Part shown: positions 28,301-35,700 of the stretch, in pieces
How the letters are laid out: each line of letters opens with the position of its first letter
Position numbering within the stretch: the first letter of the stretch is position 1
Position numbers and translations under genes: made by a program
NCBI GenBank assembly: GCA_001917125.1
Contig: MNTU01000017.1
Coordinates: 1 to 64,000, forward strand
Origin: Azospirillum sp. 47_25
GTDB taxonomy: Bacteria > Pseudomonadota > Alphaproteobacteria > RF32 > CAG-239
Reading direction: 5' to 3'
Length of the DNA stretch: 64,000 nt
Notes under the pieces: model-generated
Database searches by the model: none
What the model was told of the DNA's origin: nothing
Seen by the model: the letters and a program-made list of their open reading frames with translations, nothing else

Positions 28301-29315
28301 CGTCAGGCTGGACACGGCCGATAATATTGCCGTTTTTGTCGTAAACGAAACCGGCATCGACCGCCCGGCCGATAACATTACCGTTCAGATCCACCACCGT
28401 TCCGTCGGGAAGCATGCGGCCGATGATATTGCCGTCTTTGTCAACCACTGTTCCGTCAGGATTGACATAACCGATGACATTGCCGTTTTCATCATAAACC
28501 AGGCGACGGTTTTCGGCGACACCGATAACATTGCCGTTTTCATCAACCACCATTCCGGCAGAATTGACGCGGCCGATGACATTGCCGTTGGCATCACGGA
28601 CATAACCGTCTTCGTCAATGGTACCTATAACTTCGCCGTTAGGGCCGATGGCATTACGCGTTTTCAAAGTGCCCTGAGCTGCCGGCGCATCTGTTTTTCC
28701 GGGCAGAGTCTGCTCACAGAAATTACAATCTTCTTTGCGGATGGCATTGCCTTCAACCGGAACTTTTGCCGATTTGGCGTTTGCATTGGTTAAATTGGCC
28801 TCATGCCAGGCAATGATAAAGTTGTTTTGAACGTTTCCGGGGACAACCGGCGACCAGCCCATGGTAATATCGCAGGTTTCATGCCCGCGCAAAGTTTTTC
28901 CCGAACAGTCGTCTTCAAAGGTAAAACCGTCAAACGGCGGTTCGGCCAGCTGAACGGAAATAATGCTGACGGCAGCTTTGGCGTTGGTACCAAGAGTCAA
29001 AACATTTTTGGCATCGGTTCCGAGCACGACCTGCCCCATTTGAACCGGGTTCGGCGTTGTGGTTATCGGCGGTTCGCCGTCATCAACCACCCCGAACTCA
29101 ATATTATCCGTCGGACCGGTATCATTGGAAATGTTCAACGCATCATCGTTGTCCGTAAACACCGGCTCGGTATAATCCTCCTGAACCGGGCCGCTTTGCA
29201 TCAGAAGCATCACCCCGATTACGAAAATTACAAACGAAGTAAGACCAACCACAAGAATAATGCGGTTGGTTTTCTTCACATAACTTTCGGAATGGGTTAA
29301 AACTTCTTTGCTCAT
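25398..29315 (-). CDS. VirB10-like N-terminal membrane protein with Ig-like domain and 17-residue repeats
   Basis: 1305 aa. A short cytoplasmic N-terminus leads into one TM (about 18-39), the topology of a VirB10 N-terminus. Residues about 86-190 form an ASH/Hydin-like Ig domain (lines such as VLTLGTNAKAAVSIISV, CSGKTLRGHETCDITMGWSP). Residues about 205-1300 are the same 17-residue IGxVxxDGxVVDxxGN repeat as in the next gene, most regular at about 215-680. There is no VirB10 pore domain; the protein ends within the repeats. It overlaps virB9 by an ATGA and is followed directly by the VirB10 C-terminal gene. I infer that the two are halves of a split VirB10 that together span inner membrane to outer membrane. 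Start and reading frame look sound. Confidence 0.8.
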   Translation of the reverse strand: MSKEVLTHSESYVKKTNRIILVVGLTSFVIFVIGVMLLMQSGPVQEDYTEPVFTDNDDALNISNDTGPTDNIEFGVVDDGEPPITTTPNPVQMGQVVLGTDAKNVLTLGTNAKAAVSIISVQLAEPPFDGFTFEDDCSGKTLRGHETCDITMGWSPVVPGNVQNNFIIAWHEANLTNANAKSAKVPVEGNAIRKEDCNFCEQTLPGKTDAPAAQGTLKTRNAIGPNGEVIGTIDEDGYVRDANGNVIGRVNSAGMVVDENGNVIGVAENRRLVYDENGNVIGYVNPDGTVVDKDGNIIGRMLPDGTVVDLNGNVIGRAVDAGFVYDKNGNIIGRVQPDGSVVDMNGNVIGRLNEKGEVVDTDGNVIGRVSKQGRVAVDENGNVIGVVMPDGSVVDKNGNIVGFVDENGRVVGKNILGNAGGQVKLAYDKNGKVIGYVDENGNVVDAHGNVIGHVDGTGNVVDENGNVIGKAVSLPQRRLAYDKNGNIMGYIDKDGNVIDPGGNIIGKVQPDGSIVDANGNVIGQAATIPGRRLVYDKDGNVIGYVDEDGNVRDANGNIIGRVLPDGTVVDKDGNVIGKVADMNIGAQRRLAYDKDGNVIGYIDENGNVVDFNGNVIGKMLEDGTLVDLDGNVIGKAGELVNLVLDKDGKVIGYLTEDGKVYDLNGNQIGYVDENGNIVSTQDKTLGALVQTRMIPITPKGTVLGRLNSDGTVVQDMKTVGRVLSNGLVRDPSGSEVIARLVRGGLVVGYGCKNIGYLEADGKIRKGNQETKLKPMPDGVILDAENNYVGEVVKTGRVFDNTCTYLGDVGTDGIVRTPEGVYVGCVNPDGTVLNEQGEIIGGVVRSGVAVSYDGEYLGQVSPDGLVIALSQQPVGCVGTYGDVFSKNGSYIGRVLDKTYAYDLHGNFMNVVGPNGKVAISGQPDARLYANNLVANNRNEIIGVLMDEKTTFLTPEGKFLGRLFPDGQVYNEKGVAVGKINGDLASFYGRQLGAVVKKGLVADFKGNPIGLVNHDGQVINRFGEVLGHIDAKGSFIDAKGDYRGGVVSKGSAIGYDGSFLGYAVTDGAVISMEGAKVGQVTSDNKVVDLKNKVIGEVIPENIVVDIWGNYKGRVNSLGDVIDLKDEVISAVLPGGSTDKNLSLLHRGAVIDFGGNLTGAVMPDGTVIDRENVAVGRVLSDGNVISRAGKLIGEVVNGDIVIDNSDKVVGYVNFDGKIRDRDGSLIGRMLSGDLAIDNNDNIMGKVYKIGATVLGNDGNYVGRLTAEGTVVDAEGKSIGYLKNNGSYIDLDKKVAGYALQEVAKNRRN

Positions 29316-30955
29316 TGCGTTCTGACTACACTACAAAATACACCGTTACGTCCAAGGCGGCTGCATACATTGTCGCCCGCTTCCAAACTTTTGACCGGAC
29401 CGACCCGGAGGTGGAACAGTTCTTTTCCCTGCCCATCTGCCGGCGCGTCAACCGAGAAGAAAGGTTCATAGCGGCTGAGGACATCAGGATATTTTTTCGA
29501 CAGCTGGCTCCAAAGCGTTTCCAGATTGCCGACATTGGCGTCGGTTCCGAGTTCGATGGAAATATTGGAGCTGTCCGTATCGGCAAACCCCGCACCGAAA
29601 CCAAAATTGCCGCCGGGCGCTCCAGCTCCGCTGCCGGCATATTTATTATTGTTGCGAATATGCTGCATTTTCGAATAATCAAATCCGTCATCGGGCCGCG
29701 GGCCTTGGTAATTGACATTTACATTACCGCCACCGCCATTGCCGTAATGAGGCACGACAATTTCACTTTGTCCGACCTGAATATCATACTGGCCGGGCAT
29801 TCCGCCGCCGGCAGCCCCGCCGCCGTTAAACTCGCTGTCACTGCCGCTGCCGCCGGAGACCTGTCCGTTCCGAGCTTGCTGCCCCGGCATTGCGGGAGGA
29901 ACGTCCCAGGCAGAATCGTCAAAATCGGTCGCATAAGTTGCATTTTCCAGACCGGCATCGTCCGAGCGGCGCATTTTCAGGCAAACAATCCGCTTGCCGT
30001 TGCGCAGAACCATATCGCCGATGCCTTCAACGATAATCAGACGGTTGTTCGGTCCTTTGGTGCGGAAGCCGACCGGAACTTCAATGCGTTCGACAATCAG
30101 GGTTACTATCGGACGCTGGGTCATATTCAGAGCTTTTTCGCCCAAATCGATATAAGTAAAGATATCATCGCGCCAGACACGTTCCGGAGCAATGACCACA
30201 TCGTCAGGATTGGGAACATAGACCTCTATATCAAAGCGGAACTTGGTCGGGTCAAGCGGAATTTCCTTAATCCAGTCACTCCGTTGAAACCGCTTAGTAA
30301 AAAGGGAATCCGCCGAATGGCTGTTACCGGCCTTATAAGAAGACGCGTTCATTCCCGAACCGCCGCCGACGCTGCCGCCGACCATTCCGGCGCCGCGGGA
30401 GCCGGCCGGACCGTCGATGACATCAATATCAATAATCGAGTTGGTCAGGCGCTCGGTATTAACACCTTCGCTTCTGACATAAAAGACATATTTGTTGCCG
30501 GAGCGGCCAAAGATAATAATGTTGGTATCGACGCCAACGTTAGCCCCTTTGCGCGGATAGAGCAAAATGGTGTTCGGGCCGGAAATCTGCCCGTCAAAAG
30601 TAGCGTTGTCACCGATATACATATCTTCAATCAGTTCCCACTGCGGAAAATTAAGCAGGGTAATCATCCCTTCGCGGAGACGTATCGGCAAAATCAGATC
30701 GGGCGACCAGTAATATTTGGAATAAGCCGGCTTGCTTTGACCTTCGCCCAGATTTTGCAGAGGATCAAGCCAGGCGGCCTGCGTCATTCCCAGAGAGTTA
30801 AAACCGGCATAGCCCAGGTTCATCGGCATATACTGCCCCTGGCTCTGGTCGGCATTCTGGTCAAGGCTGCCCATTGTCGCCTGAGAATAAGCCGCGCGGC
30901 TGAACAGAACCGCCAAAGCGCCGATAAAGAATAATTTGCCAACTCTCAAAATCAT
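29312..30955 (-). CDS. virB9: VirB9-type channel protein with C-terminal SPOR-like domain
   Basis: 547 aa, about twice a classical VirB9. Signal peptide (A-A-Y-S, residue 24). The N-terminal beta domain (about 90-180) includes NKYVFYVRSEGVNTERLTN. The C-terminal CagX-like domain at about 255-345 has APERVWRDDIFTYIDLG, then PIVTLIVERIEVPVGFR and RLIIVEGIGDMVLRNGKR. A Gly/Asn/Pro linker follows, and residues about 475-547 read as a SPOR domain (ELFHLRVGPVKSLEAGDNVC, then RLGRNGVFCSVV). VirB9 pairs with VirB7 and VirB10 in the outer-membrane complex; SPOR domains bind denuded peptidoglycan glycans. The SPOR fusion could tether the channel to remodelled cell wall, which is inference. Confidence 0.85.
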   Translation of the reverse strand: MILRVGKLFFIGALAVLFSRAAYSQATMGSLDQNADQSQGQYMPMNLGYAGFNSLGMTQAAWLDPLQNLGEGQSKPAYSKYYWSPDLILPIRLREGMITLLNFPQWELIEDMYIGDNATFDGQISGPNTILLYPRKGANVGVDTNIIIFGRSGNKYVFYVRSEGVNTERLTNSIIDIDVIDGPAGSRGAGMVGGSVGGGSGMNASSYKAGNSHSADSLFTKRFQRSDWIKEIPLDPTKFRFDIEVYVPNPDDVVIAPERVWRDDIFTYIDLGEKALNMTQRPIVTLIVERIEVPVGFRTKGPNNRLIIVEGIGDMVLRNGKRIVCLKMRRSDDAGLENATYATDFDDSAWDVPPAMPGQQARNGQVSGGSGSDSEFNGGGAAGGGMPGQYDIQVGQSEIVVPHYGNGGGGNVNVNYQGPRPDDGFDYSKMQHIRNNNKYAGSGAGAPGGNFGFGAGFADTDSSNISIELGTDANVGNLETLWSQLSKKYPDVLSRYEPFFSVDAPADGQGKELFHLRVGPVKSLEAGDNVCSRLGRNGVFCSVVRTQ

Positions 30956-30973
30956 TTTATATACCTTATAAAC

Positions 30974-31705
30974 CTACTTAACTTTATTAAACGTCAACGA
31001 ATAGCGGTCAACCGTGAAACCGACGGGATTATTCAGACGCTCGCCGTATTTAACGCTTTTGCGACGATAGCTGACACGGAGCGAAGCCGTCCAGTAATTG
31101 ATTTCCGGCGCCGTGGAATCAGGATACATATCCTGAGTTTCATATTCCACCTGCCAAAGTCCCTGCCCCAACTCGTTAACCGTGAGAATACGGACATTTC
31201 GCTGCAGGCTCCGGCTCCGAATTAAATCAATCGCCCGCTTGGCGGTTTTATTCAGAAATTCCTGATAAACCGCGGGAGACGACATCTCCTGAATGGGGCC
31301 GCCGGGCATCCAGCGGGCTTCCATTTCCGGAATATCACGATCAAAGGAACTGCGCTGGAGCACATATTCGCGCACAAAAACTTCGGTAATCGCCTTTTCG
31401 TCGGTCAGATTGCCGCGCACCGGCATAATGTTGTAAACCTGTTCGGACTTAGACTGAAACGTAAGGAGAAACGGCTCAATACGGAAGAGCGGCATAACCT
31501 GGGCAATCGCCAGCAGCAAAACGACATTGCAGCACAAGCTGATTGCGGTAATAATCGCAAAAGCACGAGCCGTCCACAGATAACGTTTTTCACCGACATT
31601 GGCAACAAAAACGTCACCGCTCTCACGCCGCGGTGCGGACTGGGGAGCGGTTTGGCCGCCGATTAAACGCTGCTGAGTATTGTTTCCGCCTAAACGATTG
31701 TCCAT
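30974..31705 (-). CDS. virB8: VirB8-type inner-membrane protein, copy 1
   Basis: 243 aa, normal for the family. The cytoplasmic N-terminus (1-45) has a Gln/Asn-rich start, one TM lies at about 47-72, and the periplasmic NTF2-like VirB8 fold at about 80-243 includes FVREYVLQRSSFDRDIPEM, the MSSPAVYQEFLN segment and the conserved end NNPVGFTVDRYSLTF. VirB8 nucleates assembly and binds VirB9, VirB10 and VirB6. It lies between the VirB7-like lipoprotein and virB9, as in virB operons. A second VirB8 occurs one gene upstream; they share the fold pattern and the 'NPxGFTV.RYS' ending but differ clearly in sequence, so the duplication is old. Confidence 0.9.
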   Translation of the reverse strand: MDNRLGGNNTQQRLIGGQTAPQSAPRRESGDVFVANVGEKRYLWTARAFAIITAISLCCNVVLLLAIAQVMPLFRIEPFLLTFQSKSEQVYNIMPVRGNLTDEKAITEVFVREYVLQRSSFDRDIPEMEARWMPGGPIQEMSSPAVYQEFLNKTAKRAIDLIRSRSLQRNVRILTVNELGQGLWQVEYETQDMYPDSTAPEINYWTASLRVSYRRKSVKYGERLNNPVGFTVDRYSLTFNKVK

Positions 31706-31716
31706 TTCATCAGTCC

Positions 31717-31905
31717 CTAAATTGTTTCAACAAACCAGTCGGGAAGCGTTTTGGGCAATTCAATCTGCATGCAGGCGCAAGGAGAAAGCTTAAGCTCGTC
31801 CACGCCTTTGCCGACGCCGACAGGCTCGGCTTCATAGTAAGAGCCGAAAACACCGCAGGCCGAGAGCAGCAACAGCAGGAAGAGCACGATAATTTTCTTA
31901 GACAT
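31717..31905 (-). CDS. virB7: VirB7-like small lipoprotein
   Basis: 62 aa. A textbook lipoprotein signal (MSKKIIVLFLLLLLSAC, Cys17) is followed by about 45 residues with two further Cys (C-A-C near residues 43-45) and no TM. VirB7 proteins are short outer-membrane lipoproteins that stabilise VirB9. Here the gene sits 11 bp upstream of virB8 copy 1 and two genes before virB9. The name rests on size, lipobox and position, since VirB7 sequences are barely conserved. The gap of 114 bp before it, to the end of VirB8 copy 2, is AT-rich and may hold an internal promoter. Confidence 0.7.
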   Translation of the reverse strand: MSKKIIVLFLLLLLSACGVFGSYYEAEPVGVGKGVDELKLSPCACMQIELPKTLPDWFVETI

Positions 31906-32019
31906 GTCTTATCCTTTTAATCTATGTTTCGTGAGTACTCGTATAGATATTACGAAATTATACTCTTTTAAATTAAAAGTCTAATATCGTCTTGAGGAAA
32001 TCCCCAACTTATCAACAGT

Positions 32020-32778
32020 CTAGAGAATTTCGACTTCAGCCTGCGAATAACGGACGACGGTAAAACCGATCGGATTGATTAAGCGCAAGCCGACAAATTC
32101 ACGGCCGGGGATAAAGAAAGCGGTAACCGATGCGGTCCAGTAGCGCACGCTCAAAATTCGCGCTTTGGTCTTTTGGTCCACGGCATTTTGAGACAGCTCA
32201 TAAGTTTTAAAGTCAACCTTCCAAACCGGGCTGCGCTCCCCGCCAAGCTTTCCGATGGAAATAATTTCCACCTCCCTGACCACGCCGTCGTGGCGAATCT
32301 GCCCCCAGATTGATTCCCGATACTGAGTAAATTCATTATACACCCGGGGAGATGAAAGAAAGCTTAACATTCCGCCGGGATACCAGCGGGTCTGCATTTC
32401 ACGTTCATCATTAATGATGGTGTTACGCAGGATGACATACTGCTGAACAAATGTTTCCATCAACTGGTTTTTGGAGGCCATACGGTTGGTTATCGCTTCA
32501 GCGCGGACAATTCCGTCAGAAGTATCCTGATTGATAATCAGAAACGGTTTGACCGTCACCTGCGGCGCCAGTTTGAAAATTGCCAGCGACGTACTCATAA
32601 AAACCAGCAGTGAAACAATGGCGAAAAGAATAAACAGGCGCGACAGCCACATGTAATATTTGAGCTTAAATCCCGCTTTTTCCTGTTCGGTTTCACTGAT
32701 GAACTCATGCGCCCGACCATTTGCATCCGTCAAAGACAGAATTTTGGTCCCTTCCAACATATTGTTCAAATCGCTCAT
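32020..32778 (-). CDS. virB8: VirB8-type inner-membrane protein, copy 2
   Basis: 252 aa. The cytoplasmic N-terminus (1-42) leads to one TM at about 45-68 (FILFAIVSLLVFMSTSLAIF) and a VirB8 periplasmic domain: VQQYVILRNTIINDEREMQ, LSFLSSPRVYNEFTQY, VRYWTASVTAFF and the ending INPIGFTVVRYSQAEV. The same fold landmarks occur in copy 1 at matching spacing. It is the first of the conserved channel genes after the four large exported proteins and starts 21 bp after the 1568-aa gene. Two VirB8 forms in one system are also known from rickettsial rvh loci, so a mixed VirB8 platform is plausible here. Confidence 0.88.
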   Translation of the reverse strand: MSDLNNMLEGTKILSLTDANGRAHEFISETEQEKAGFKLKYYMWLSRLFILFAIVSLLVFMSTSLAIFKLAPQVTVKPFLIINQDTSDGIVRAEAITNRMASKNQLMETFVQQYVILRNTIINDEREMQTRWYPGGMLSFLSSPRVYNEFTQYRESIWGQIRHDGVVREVEIISIGKLGGERSPVWKVDFKTYELSQNAVDQKTKARILSVRYWTASVTAFFIPGREFVGLRLINPIGFTVVRYSQAEVEIL

Positions 32779-32799
32779 CAGTTTCCCCGTCGCTTAATC

Positions 32800-35700
32800 T
32801 CAATACGCCGCACAGAACGGTATCGGATAAGATTTAAGCTGTTTTTCAAATTCTTCATCGGCCCGTTTCTTATATTCGGCGGTCACCTTATGATTGGCTT
32901 CTTCGGTTTTAATCCGTTCATCCAGTTCGGCACCGCTGTCCGTTACATCGCTCAAAGAGATGTAGGCTTCTTTATCTTTGCGTAAAGCGGTAAAGATATT
33001 CTTAATTTTATCCAGGCGTTCTTCAACAATCTCGTTATCAGAGACATTCACGGCCTCCATTTCTTCTACACCCTCGTTGACCAGCGTATTTTTGCGCCGG
33101 TTCAGCGTATCTTTGGTCAAATCATAATCGGCCTGGCGGGCCAGATTATAGTCGGCCGACGGTGTAAAGCCGATTTTTTCAAATTGTTCGAACAACGTTT
33201 CTTTGGCTTCGTCCACACTCAGTTTCAATTCTTCCAAGGCCTGGCGATAACTGATTTCCTGCTCGGCAAAAGTCAGGAAATTGCCAAACTGGTTATGATC
33301 AAGCATGGCTTTTTTATAGACTTCGTCCTGCATATTTTTGGTATAGGACGAATTATCCTGGCTGGCTTCTTCCGCCATTTTGCTCAAACGGTTAAAGACG
33401 GCGGCAGGCGCATCATTAAAGAAAACGCCGTTGTCAGCCGCCTTTAACAGCGTTCCCAACTCGCTGTGTGCCGCTCCGCCGGCAAAATCCTGAAATGTTG
33501 CGACTTTGCCCTGCGCGGTTACTTCTTCAACTTTGTCTTCTACCGTTACATAAAACTTGCCCAACAAACCCGGCGTCCCTTTCAGGGTAATTTCATTGCA
33601 AACCGGCATCAACGACATGGCGGACGGGCGGTAAGCCTTCTGTTCGGCCGTTGCCTTACTCGGCAGAGCCTTGCTGGTATAAATTTTAAACTGTCCGTCG
33701 GCGTTATCGATATCGACAATCTGGTCATCCAATTTGCAGGGATAACGGCCGCCGCGCATAAAGGTTGCGGCCTCACCGCCTTCGGAAAGCAAAACCTTCA
33801 AATCAACATCTTTATCGACAAAGGCTTTGCCGTTCAAGATGCGTTTCCAGATTTCGGGCATTTTGGCCCCGCTGTTGAGGAAACCTTCACGGGTAATGCC
33901 GCCGTCAGCCGTTTTGCTGACATTTTCATAATCGACATCATCGAAATGAACCATTTCCCGCAGCGGCGGCAGATATTCCTGCGGCGCGTTTTTGGGAATC
34001 ATAAAGTCACGGTCTTTGGCGTAAGAACCGACAAAATATTCTTCATCAACTTTGCGGCAGTTGTCATTGGCACACGCCTGCTCAACCAACACTTTCTGGA
34101 ACATGGAAGTCAACGGTTTGATAACGGCATCCGTTTTGGCATAAGCGCCGACGGCAGAAGAGAACTCGCTCAGGCCGTCCACCGGAAGCGCCTGCAACTT
34201 ATCCATCAGGCCGTTATGAATTTCGGCAATCTTATCGCCGGCACGGCCGACATAAACAGCATCGCCGAGATTAAGCATTGACTTTTTGGCATCGTCAATC
34301 AACTGGTCGGCATAATTTTTGGTATCATCGGTCAGGCCGGTTGCGGTTCGTAAAATATTCAACAGACTGAACGGCGGAATTAATCCGTTGACTCCGGCTA
34401 CCGGCAAGCCGATTTTTTCCTTGTAATAACTGATCAAATCTAAGGTTTTACGTGCATTGCGCTTGCTTTCAACATACTTTTTGGCTTCCGTCACTTTCTG
34501 ATTGTAGGCCTGCTCAATCTGCTGAACTTGTGCAATATAACTGTTTTCAACCGCATCCATCTCGGATTTTACCGTTTCCAACTGCTGATTTAACCGCTCA
34601 ATTTCTTTTTGCTTCTGCTCAACCTGGGTTTTAAGCGAAGCTGCGGTTTTTTCGCTGGCGGCGGCTTTTTCTTCATTTTCAGCACGCTGTACCTTTGCCA
34701 GAGCCATATCTTCGGTATCTTCCGCATTAACCTCCATGGTTTCCGATATTTCTCCCGTGGTATAGGTTCCGGTTTCAGCTTCGGTTGTCTTTTCTTCAAC
34801 AACGGTTTCTTCTTCATAGGTCGTTGTTTCGGTCATTTGCGAGGTTTGTTCATCCAATTTGCGGTCAAGCTTGGCTTTTTCAGCCTGAAAATCTATCGGC
34901 TCAGAAGCGTTTGCGTTAACGGTGAAGGCCTGACGGCGCCCCGAATTAGGATACTGGGCACCAAAATACAGCGTCTGCGATAAACTGTATTTGACGGGCT
35001 GGTAAGCCGAATTATCACTGAACGGACGACGGAAAAGCGTTTTTTTCTGTCCGCTGCCGGTGCCGACCGTCGGCAGTGCGGCGGCGCCGTTTTCAGGATA
35101 GAGGCTGACTGAGCCGTCGTTATTGCTGTTGGTTTCAACCGGCATCAGCTTCTGGCGGGAAGCGGCTTCCGCTTCGGCGGCGCTTTGCTGTTCCGCCCGG
35201 TATTTCAGTTGTTTTATTTCGTCTTGATAGTCGGCAACGGCTTTATCGGTATCAAACAGGGCTTTTTTCTCCGTTGTCGCATTTCTTTTAACGGAATAGA
35301 CCTTTTCCGTTTTTTCCGGCGAAACCTCGTAAGTTTCTTCATTATAGTCAATATCGGTTTTGCGCAGCATATTGTCTTCATCATCGCCGCGGCGTTCTTC
35401 CAAATCGACAATCAAACTTTCCTTGACTTCGACACCGGTATCGGCAGTCAGTTTATTCTGTCGGGCACTGTTCAGCTGTTCACTGTAGTCGGACAGCAAC
35501 GTCGAGGCCCGTTCCATTTGCGTTTCCAGCGTTTTCCGGCGGCTTTCCAACGGCTGCATCTTAGCGGCTTTGCTTTGCTGCGCCTGTTGCAGCAATTTAT
35601 CGCGGCTGCTTTCCAGATCTTTCATCACCGAAGCAGGATCCGAACTTTGTTCTTCACTCTTTAACATTCCGGCCAGTTTATCAAGTCCGGCGCGGTTATT

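Noticed and set aside
29315..30934. 539-aa plus-strand open frame opposite virB9
   Set aside because: Antisense shadow; the minus strand has a signal peptide, VirB9 motifs and operon overlaps.
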